DNA from: Pseudomonadota bacterium
GTDB lineage: Bacteria; Pseudomonadota; Alphaproteobacteria; Rhizobiales; Beijerinckiaceae
DNA length: 5,523 bases
Direction: 5' to 3'
NCBI GenBank assembly: GCA_021812505.1
Contig: JAKANG010000140.1
Coordinates: 1 to 5,523 of the forward strand
Below are positions 1 through 4,007 of the stretch, in pieces; the first letter of the stretch is position 1, and every line of letters begins with the position of its first letter. Below the pieces are notes generated by a model. It was given only the letters and a program-made list of their open reading frames with translations. It had not been told where the DNA came from and ran no database searches. A program made the position numbers and the translations under genes.

Positions 1-1356
1 GCTTTCGCCGGTCTGCCGATGGGCCATGAATTCAATTCGCTTATCCTGGCCGTGCTCCAGGTCGGCGGCCTGCCGCCGAAAGAATCCCCGGAAGTCATCG
101 AGCAGATCGGGGCGCTCGACGGCGACTATCTTTTCGAGACTTTTTTCTCGCTCTCCTGCCAGAACTGCCCCGACGTGGTGCAAGCGTTGAACGTGATGAG
201 CGTCATCAATCCAAAAATCCGCCATGTCGCCATCGACGGCGGGCTGTTTCAGGATGAGGTGGCAGCGCGAAAAATCATGGCCGTGCCGACGGTCTTCCTC
301 AACGGCGAGGTTTTCGCGCAAGGGCGGATGGGTCTGGAGCAACTGCTGGCGAAGATCGACGCGGGCGCCTCGGCACGCGCCGCCGAAAAGCTGAAGGACA
401 AGCCGCCCTTCGACGTGCTGGTGGTGGGCGGCGGCCCGGCCGGCGCCGCGGCCGCGATCTATGCCGCGCGCAAGGGTGTCAGGACCGGCGTCGTGGCCGA
501 GCGTTTCGGAGGCCAGGTTCTGGACACGATGGGAATCGAGAATTTCATTTCGGTTCCGCACACCGAGGGGCCGAAACTGGCGGCGGCGCTGGAGAACCAC
601 GTCAAGGACTATGGCGTGGACATCATGAACGCGCAGAAGGCGGTCGAGCTGATCCCGGCGCGGGACGCCGGCCGGCTTGCGCAGGTGCGGCTGGCGAGCG
701 GCGCGACTCTTTCCGCGCGCACGATCGTGCTGTCGCCCGGCGCCCGCTGGCGCCAAATGAATGTTCCCGGCGAGGAGGCCTATCGCAACAAGGGCGTGGC
801 CTATTGCCCGCACTGCGACGGGCCGCTGTTCAAGGGCAAGCGCGTGGCGGTGATCGGCGGCGGCAATTCCGGCGTCGAGGCGGCGATCGACCTGGCTAAC
901 CTCGCCGCCCATGTCACCCTGATCGAATTCGACGGCCAGTTGCGCGCCGACGCCGTGCTCCAGGAAAAATTGCACTCGCTTCCCAATGTCCGGATCGTCG
1001 TCTCTGCCCAGACCACGGAAGTTCTGGGCGACGGCGAAAAGGTGATCGGCCTGACCTATAGAGACCGCGCGACCGGTACGACGCATCGTGTCGATCTCGA
1101 CGGAATTTTCGTGCAGATCGGCCTCGTCCCCAACACCGAATGGTTGAAGGGCGCGGTAAATTTGAGCCCGCGCGGCGAGATCGAGATCGACGCGCGCGGC
1201 GAGACCTCGGCTTATGGCGTGTTCGCCGCCGGCGACGCGACCACCACGCCTTACAAGCAGATCGTCATCGCCATGGGAGGCGGCGCGACCGCCGCGCTCT
1301 CGGCCTTCGACTGCCTGATCCGCCAGGCTCCGCCCAAGGCGTCGCGGGCGGCGTGA
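1..1356 (+). CDS. ahpF: Alkyl hydroperoxide reductase subunit F, 5' end missing
   Basis: AhpF is a cytoplasmic FAD enzyme that passes electrons from NADH through two disulfides to the peroxidase AhpC, which reduces hydrogen peroxide and organic hydroperoxides. The reading frame is open from base 1, and its first residues ([11 protein letters not shown]) match the interior of AhpF (RFAGSPLGHEF in E. coli). The ATG at 19 is therefore not the start, and about 75 N-terminal residues lie upstream. Visible in order: the N-terminal thioredoxin-fold active site SCQNC (cysteines at 157 and 166), the FAD-binding [10 protein letters not shown] (about 424-453), the catalytic CPHC (cysteines at 805 and 814), the NADH-binding [10 protein letters not shown] (about 856-885), and the C-terminal FAD motif [15 protein letters not shown] (from 1216). 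The 451 residues present plus the missing part fit the roughly 520-residue family length. All redox cysteines are intact, so the gene looks functional. ahpC usually precedes ahpF and would lie outside the window. Identification is very secure. Confidence 0.97.
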   Translation, partial: AFAGLPMGHEFNSLILAVLQVGGLPPKESPEVIEQIGALDGDYLFETFFSLSCQNCPDVVQALNVMSVINPKIRHVAIDGGLFQDEVAARKIMAVPTVFLNGEVFAQGRMGLEQLLAKIDAGASARAAEKLKDKPPFDVLVVGGGPAGAAAAIYAARKGVRTGVVAERFGGQVLDTMGIENFISVPHTEGPKLAAALENHVKDYGVDIMNAQKAVELIPARDAGRLAQVRLASGATLSARTIVLSPGARWRQMNVPGEEAYRNKGVAYCPHCDGPLFKGKRVAVIGGGNSGVEAAIDLANLAAHVTLIEFDGQLRADAVLQEKLHSLPNVRIVVSAQTTEVLGDGEKVIGLTYRDRATGTTHRVDLDGIFVQIGLVPNTEWLKGAVNLSPRGEIEIDARGETSAYGVFAAGDATTTPYKQIVIAMGGGATAALSAFDCLIRQAPPKASRAA

Positions 1357-1360
1357 CAAA

Positions 1361-1386
1361 CGCCGGCGGGCGCGAACCCGCCGGCG
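1361..1386 (+). terminator. Hairpin just after ahpF, possible terminator
   Basis: Perfect 10-bp inverted repeat CGCCGGCGGG / CCCGCCGGCG (1361-1370 with 1377-1386) around the 6-base loop CGCGAA, starting five bases after the ahpF stop codon. Position and stability fit a transcript 3' end. No T-tract follows (the next bases are GCCGCTCCCCC), so it is not a canonical intrinsic terminator. It could act with Rho or protect the mRNA end. Confidence 0.4.
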
Positions 1387-1439
1387 GCCGCTCCCCCGGC
1401 AACGGCGGGCGGACATGATGTTGAGCGGCAGACCCGCCA

Positions 1440-1528
1440 GTTAACCCTTCCTGCAGCGTTAACGCTATCCTATCCTCATCCACAGATTGTTATGCTTGGC
1501 CCATTCGCATCGTTAACGAACAGTTAAT
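1440..1528. repeat. Cluster of GTTAAC/GTTAAT sites
   Basis: GTTAAC occurs at 1440-1445, 1458-1463 and 1512-1517, and GTTAAT at 1523-1528. The second and third sit in 10-base perfect palindromes, GCGTTAACGC (1456-1465) and TCGTTAACGA (1510-1519). TTAAC is the half-site of CtrA. Only the last two sites have the 7-base spacing of a full CtrA box; the others are at most isolated half-sites. Confidence 0.5.
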
Positions 1529-1533
1529 ATAAT
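1504..1533 (+). promoter_or_regulatory. Candidate promoter of the small gene
   Basis: A perfect TATAAT lies at 1528-1533, with a weaker -35-like TTCGCA at 1504-1509 and an 18-bp spacer. Transcription would begin near 1540, leaving a leader of about 23 bases before the ATG at 1563. The spacer is almost filled by the CtrA-type box. That placement suggests the bound factor would block RNA polymerase, although activation cannot be excluded from sequence. The -35 is weak, matching four of six consensus bases. Confidence 0.5.
1513..1527 (-). promoter_or_regulatory. CtrA-type binding box
   Basis: The + strand reads TTAACGAACAGTTAA, i.e. TTAA-N7-TTAA. On the - strand the same site plus one base reads TTAA-CTGTTCG-TTAAC, an exact match to the published CtrA consensus TTAA-N7-TTAAC. 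CtrA is the response regulator that times cell-cycle, motility and division genes in alphaproteobacteria. The box abuts the TATAAT on its right. A GANTC site (GAGTC, 1578-1582), the target of the cell-cycle methylase CcrM, lies just inside the following gene. Confidence 0.6.
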
Positions 1534-1562
1534 CATCCTGTTGTGTGCCGATGGGGATAAGA

Positions 1563-1754
1563 ATGGGCGAGAGCATGGAGTCCGTTATTGAAAGGGCGAT
1601 CATCAATTTGCAATTTGCGCGTGCGGAGGCGAGTCTGCTGCCATCGACGCCGCAGAGCCAGCAAACCATGGCGCATATCGACTTCGCGCTGGCCGACCTC
1701 ATTAGGCTCGCGCCGAGATATGATCCGCCGACGCGTGACGCCGTCGCGCATTGA
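1563..1754 (+). CDS. Small hypothetical protein (63 residues)
   Basis: I do not recognise this protein. It is acidic to neutral, has no signal peptide or membrane segment, and looks like a helical hairpin: an amphipathic helix at about residues 4-26 (ESMESVIERAIINLQFARAE), a Pro/Ser/Gln turn (LPSTPQSQQ, 26-34), and a second helix at about 35-50 (MAHIDFALADLIRLA). ATG 1563 was chosen because GGGGA (1553-1557) sits at Shine-Dalgarno distance and the candidate promoter predicts a transcript from about 1540. GTG 1545, ATG 1551 and ATG 1575 are in-frame alternatives; GTG 1545 would leave almost no leader. It is flanked by gene-free DNA and appears monocistronic. If the upstream CtrA box is real, the gene is probably cell-cycle regulated. 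That the frame is coding rests on its protein-like composition, the promoter and the start context, without homology. Confidence 0.55.
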   Translation: MGESMESVIERAIINLQFARAEASLLPSTPQSQQTMAHIDFALADLIRLAPRYDPPTRDAVAH

Positions 1755-1968
1755 GCCGCGCGAGACGCCCCAGCGAATAAAATCAATTGTCATTCGCGGT
1801 CACGCGGCTGGCGACGCGTTTCAGCTTCTGCACATTTGTCGTGAAGTCCGCTATCTGCGGAGCGGTCTTGCAACGAACTGAGGCCTGGAGCCGGAACGAT
1901 CGTCGGCGGCCCCTCCCCGACTCGAGCTTTCCCTGCTATAGCGGCGCGACGCCCGCCGGAACGCCGCT
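1755..1968. other. Intergenic stretch without a convincing gene
   Basis: No reading frame here has a plausible start and protein-like composition. The only structures seen are a 5-bp hairpin TCCGC-TATCT-GCGGA (1847-1861), a GACTC (GANTC) site at 1919-1923, a CTATAG that resembles a -10 box (1936-1941) without a recognisable -35 at the right distance, and the start-site hairpin listed separately. No terminator with a T-tract follows the small gene. Confidence 0.5.
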
Positions 1969-1971
1969 GTG
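1937..1971 (+). promoter_or_regulatory. Hairpin covering the GTG start codon
   Basis: Bases 1937-1946 (TATAGCGGCG) can pair with 1962-1971 (CGCCGCTGTG): eight Watson-Crick and two G-U pairs around a 15-base loop. The GTG start codon (1969-1971) lies inside the stem, and the only Shine-Dalgarno-like GGA (1958-1960) lies in the loop. In RNA this would hinder initiation. It forms only if transcription starts upstream of 1937. If the CTATAG at 1936-1941 is the -10 element, the left arm is not transcribed. Confidence 0.35.
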
Positions 1972-2802
1972 CCCGAGACTCCCCACCGGAAAAAAATCCT
2001 GATGTGCCCGCCGGATTATTTCGGCGTCGATTATGTCATCAATCCCTGGATGGAAGGGCAAAAGGGGCGCACCGAAGCAAGGGAAGCCCGCCGGCAATGG
2101 CTCGACCTGAAGGCGCTGATCGAGCGCCAAGCCGAGGTGCTCCTGCTCAGCCCCCGCTCCGGCCTGCCCGATCTCGTCTTTACCGCGAACGCCGGCTTGG
2201 CCGGCAGCGGAAAGTTTGTGATCAGCCGTTTCCGCCATCCCGAGCGGCGCGGCGAGGAGACCTTGTTCCGCGACTGGTTCGAAGCCCATGGCTTTCGCGT
2301 GATCGACCCGCCGGAGGGCCTGTTTTTCGAGGGCGCCGGCGACGCGCTCCATGACGAGACGCGCAAGCTGTTCTGGGTGGGACACGGTTTCCGCTCGGAT
2401 GCCGGACTCGCGCCCTTTCTCGAAAAGGCTCTGGCCACGCGCGCGGTTCCACTCGGCCTCGCCGATCCGCGCTATTACCATCTCGACACTTGTCTTTGCC
2501 CCTTGCCCGGCGGCTTTCTGCTTTATTATCCGGGGGCCTTCGACCCTGCCTCCCGCGCGACGATCGAGGCGATCGTCCCGGACGACAAGCGTGTCCCCGT
2601 GAGCGCCGCCGAGGCGGCGGACTTCTGTTGCAACGCCGTGGCGCTGGGCCAAACCGTCATCCTCAACGCCGCCTCGCCGCGCCTGCGCGACCGCCTGGCC
2701 CAGGAGGGATTCGTCATCGAGCCCACGCCGCTCACCGAATTCATGAAAGCCGGCGGCGCGGCCAAATGCCTGACGCTGGACCTCTATCCCAATACGCCAT
2801 AG
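1969..2802 (+). CDS. Amidinotransferase-fold hydrolase, likely arginine dihydrolase (ArgZ-like)
   Basis: This is a cytoplasmic enzyme of the guanidine-modifying superfamily (arginine deiminase, dimethylargininase, ArgZ, AstB), 277 residues, one domain. Key residues seen: N25 in VINPWM, N74 in FTANAG, E121 and D125 in FFEGAGD, H171 in YYHLD, and the nucleophile C267 in GGAAKC near the C-terminus. As I recall the cyanobacterial ArgZ numbering (N22, N71, H168, C264), all are shifted by exactly three. Arginine deiminases have FTRDP and dimethylargininases VED where this protein has FTANAG; the other known dihydrolase, AstB, also has an Asn there. I infer arginine to ornithine plus ammonia and CO2; automatic annotation would probably say dimethylargininase. 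The C-terminal domain of cyanobacterial AgrE is absent. GTG 1969 is the first start after an in-frame TAG (1939-1941). ATG 2002 would remove the first beta strand (KKILMC) and is less likely. No neighbour is an arginine-pathway gene. The 3' end overlaps the convergent hydrolase gene. Confidence 0.85.
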   Translation: MPETPHRKKILMCPPDYFGVDYVINPWMEGQKGRTEAREARRQWLDLKALIERQAEVLLLSPRSGLPDLVFTANAGLAGSGKFVISRFRHPERRGEETLFRDWFEAHGFRVIDPPEGLFFEGAGDALHDETRKLFWVGHGFRSDAGLAPFLEKALATRAVPLGLADPRYYHLDTCLCPLPGGFLLYYPGAFDPASRATIEAIVPDDKRVPVSAAEAADFCCNAVALGQTVILNAASPRLRDRLAQEGFVIEPTPLTEFMKAGGAAKCLTLDLYPNTP

Positions 2803-3659
2803 CGCCGCAGCCAGTCCGCCATCCGGCGCCAGGCGTCCTCGGCGTCTTGCCTGCGATAGCTTGGCCGGTAATCGGCGTGGAATCCATGCGGGGCGTCGGG
2901 ATAGATCTGGAATTCCGCCGTCTTGCCCGCCGCCCGCAGCCGCGCCTTCATTTCCTCGATCTGCGCCATCGTGATATGCGCGTCGGCGCCGCCATAGAGG
3001 CCAAGCACAGGCGCCTTCAGCTCCGGCGCGAGTTCGAGCGGGCTCCTCGGCCATAGCGCCTTCTGCGCCGGCGGGTCGGCTAAAGTCCCGTAAAAGGCCA
3101 CGCCAGCCTTCGGGAGCGCGCTTTCCGAACAATAGACCCACACCGTGCGCCCGCCCCGGCAAAAGCCGATGATCCCGAGCCGATCCGCATCGCCTCCCTG
3201 CGTCTTGGCCCAGGCGGCGGCTGCGTCGAGATCGGCGACGAGTTCCGCGTCCGGCTTGGCGTTGACCACTTTCATGATCGCCGCGATATCGGTCGTCTTC
3301 GGCAGATCGACGCCGAAACGGAAGTAATAATCGGGCGCTATGGCGAAGGCGCCCAGTTTGGCGAGCCGGCGCACGACATCGCGGATATATTCGTGAAGGC
3401 CGAAAATTTCCATCGCCACGAGAACCACCGGCGGATGGGTCACGCCCTGCGGCCGGGCGAAATAAACCGGCATGTCGCCGCCGCGCGTCGCGACCGCCGC
3501 GCCGCCGGCGACCAGGCCCTGCGCATCGGTCGCAATGGCCCCCGCCCGCAACGGCCCTGCCGCCAGCGCATAGCCCCCCGCCGCGGACGCGGCGACAAAG
3601 GCGCGGCGGGACAGCGATCCGGTCACGACGTCCGGCGGGGCCTTCCGGGACAAGCTCAT
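2784..3659 (-). CDS. Tat-exported dienelactone hydrolase family protein
   Basis: An alpha/beta hydrolase of the dienelactone hydrolase (carboxymethylenebutenolidase) family, 291 residues. The catalytic triad is C167 in GFCRGG, D226 in YGGAD and H258 in PHGFHADY. E84 in MEIFGLHEYIRD matches the mechanistic Glu of the family, and APDYYFR (108-114) matches its PDLYAR segment. The N-terminus carries a twin-arginine signal, SLSRRAFVAA (residues 15-24) followed by an Ala/Gly-rich hydrophobic stretch, with cleavage likely around residues 39-43. The mature enzyme should therefore fold in the cytoplasm and act in the periplasm. The substrate is unknown, and no aromatic-degradation genes adjoin it, so a role in chlorocatechol breakdown should not be assumed. 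ATG at 3659-3657 was chosen over an upstream in-frame start at 3701 because GGAGG sits seven bases ahead of it and the signal peptide then has a normal length. The gene has its own candidate promoter and converges on the ArgZ-like gene. Confidence 0.92.
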   Translation of the reverse strand: MSLSRKAPPDVVTGSLSRRAFVAASAAGGYALAAGPLRAGAIATDAQGLVAGGAAVATRGGDMPVYFARPQGVTHPPVVLVAMEIFGLHEYIRDVVRRLAKLGAFAIAPDYYFRFGVDLPKTTDIAAIMKVVNAKPDAELVADLDAAAAWAKTQGGDADRLGIIGFCRGGRTVWVYCSESALPKAGVAFYGTLADPPAQKALWPRSPLELAPELKAPVLGLYGGADAHITMAQIEEMKARLRAAGKTAEFQIYPDAPHGFHADYRPSYRRQDAEDAWRRMADWLRRYGVLG

Positions 3660-3666
3660 GCTCTCT

Positions 3667-3671
3667 CCTCC
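3667..3671 (-). promoter_or_regulatory. Strong Shine-Dalgarno of the hydrolase gene
   Basis: The - strand reads GGAGGAGAGAGC-ATG. The GGAGG core (3671-3667) is seven bases from the start codon at 3659. This fixes the start and excludes the longer version beginning at 3701, which would place the ribosome site inside the coding region. Confidence 0.85.
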
Positions 3672-3688
3672 GAGGTTCGACTTCCCGA

Positions 3689-3717
3689 AGTAAAATCCCA
3701 TTCGCCCGAAGTTTCAA
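3689..3717 (-). promoter_or_regulatory. Candidate promoter of the hydrolase gene
   Basis: On the - strand, TTGAAA (3717-3712) and TTTACT (3694-3689) are separated by exactly 17 bp, a reasonable sigma-70-type pair. Initiation near 3682 would give a leader of about 23 bases containing the GGAGG. It rests on motif match and position alone. Confidence 0.45.
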
Positions 3718-3837
3718 CGCCGCGGAACGCAAACGCGCGACGCCACCGGATCAGCGGCATCGTTCAGGCCCCGCCGAAGCAGCCTTGCTCACCCCCCGGC
3801 GCCGCACAATTGAAACGCCCGTGACACGGACGTTGGC

Positions 3838-3877
3838 GCGCGCAGCTAAAGCGCGCTGACGCTGAAGTTCAAGCGTC
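3838..3877. repeat. Two adjacent small hairpins
   Basis: GCGCGC-AGCTAAA-GCGCGC (3838-3843 with 3851-3856) is followed directly by GACGCT-GAAGTTCA-AGCGTC (3858-3863 with 3872-3877). Each has a perfect 6-bp stem. No T-tract follows on either strand, so they are not obvious terminators. They could be operator sites, part of a small RNA, or chance. Confidence 0.3.
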
Positions 3878-3939
3878 GCCCCGACCGCGGATACAAGCTG
3901 AATTGAATAAATCCTGCGGATATCCGGACCATCCCAACT

Positions 3940-3968
3940 CTTGACTGCCGAGGGGCGCATTGCTAAGA
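3940..3968 (+). promoter_or_regulatory. Candidate promoter of the fusion gene
   Basis: CTTGAC (3940-3945) and CTAAGA (3963-3968) are separated by 17 bp. They resemble the alphaproteobacterial housekeeping pattern CTTGAC-N17-CTATAT, with a perfect -35 and four of six matches at -10. Initiation near 3975 would give a leader of about 33 bases. AGG at 3994-3996 is the only Shine-Dalgarno-like sequence, 11 bases before the ATG. Confidence 0.45.
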
Positions 3969-4007
3969 GAAAATTTCGTTAAGACACTTGCGCAGGTCTT
4001 GATATAA

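Larger units (their letters stand above)
3660..4007. other. Divergent intergenic region
   Basis: These 348 bases separate the leftward hydrolase from the rightward fusion gene. The left end holds the hydrolase promoter and ribosome site, and the right end a candidate promoter for the fusion gene. Between them are two adjacent small hairpins (3838-3877), the direct repeat GCGGATA (3887-3893 and 3916-3922) and the perfect palindrome CGGATATCCG (3917-3926). I see no credible coding frame; the short open frames crossing it are Arg/Pro-rich and lack ribosome sites. From about 3890 the DNA is visibly AT-richer than the rest of the window. Confidence 0.6.

Noticed and set aside
1140..1418. A + strand frame overlapping the end of ahpF
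   Set aside because: It is Arg-rich and out of frame inside ahpF, with no homology. It is a shadow frame.
1476..1484. DnaA-box-like TCATCCACA
   Set aside because: It is one mismatch from TTATCCACA, and there is no cluster of further boxes and no origin-associated gene nearby. A replication origin is not supported despite the nearby CtrA box.
1490..1793. Two overlapping - strand frames opposite the small gene
   Set aside because: Their composition is unlike protein (Ser/Ala/Arg-biased without pattern) and no - strand promoter or Shine-Dalgarno was seen. The + strand frame has a better start context and helix periodicity.
1936..1941. CTATAG as a -10 element for the ArgZ-like gene
   Set aside because: No -35-like hexamer lies 16-18 bases upstream (1913-1918 is CTCCCC), so it is mentioned only as a possibility.
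3660..3701. Upstream start (3701) for the hydrolase
   Set aside because: The 14 extra residues would span the GGAGG ribosome site and predicted leader, and would put an atypical extension before the Tat signal.
1936..3732. A 598-codon open frame on the - strand
   Set aside because: It crosses the antisense of the ArgZ-like gene and another frame of the hydrolase gene, is extremely Arg/Gly-rich, and matches no family. It is a shadow of GC-rich coding DNA.
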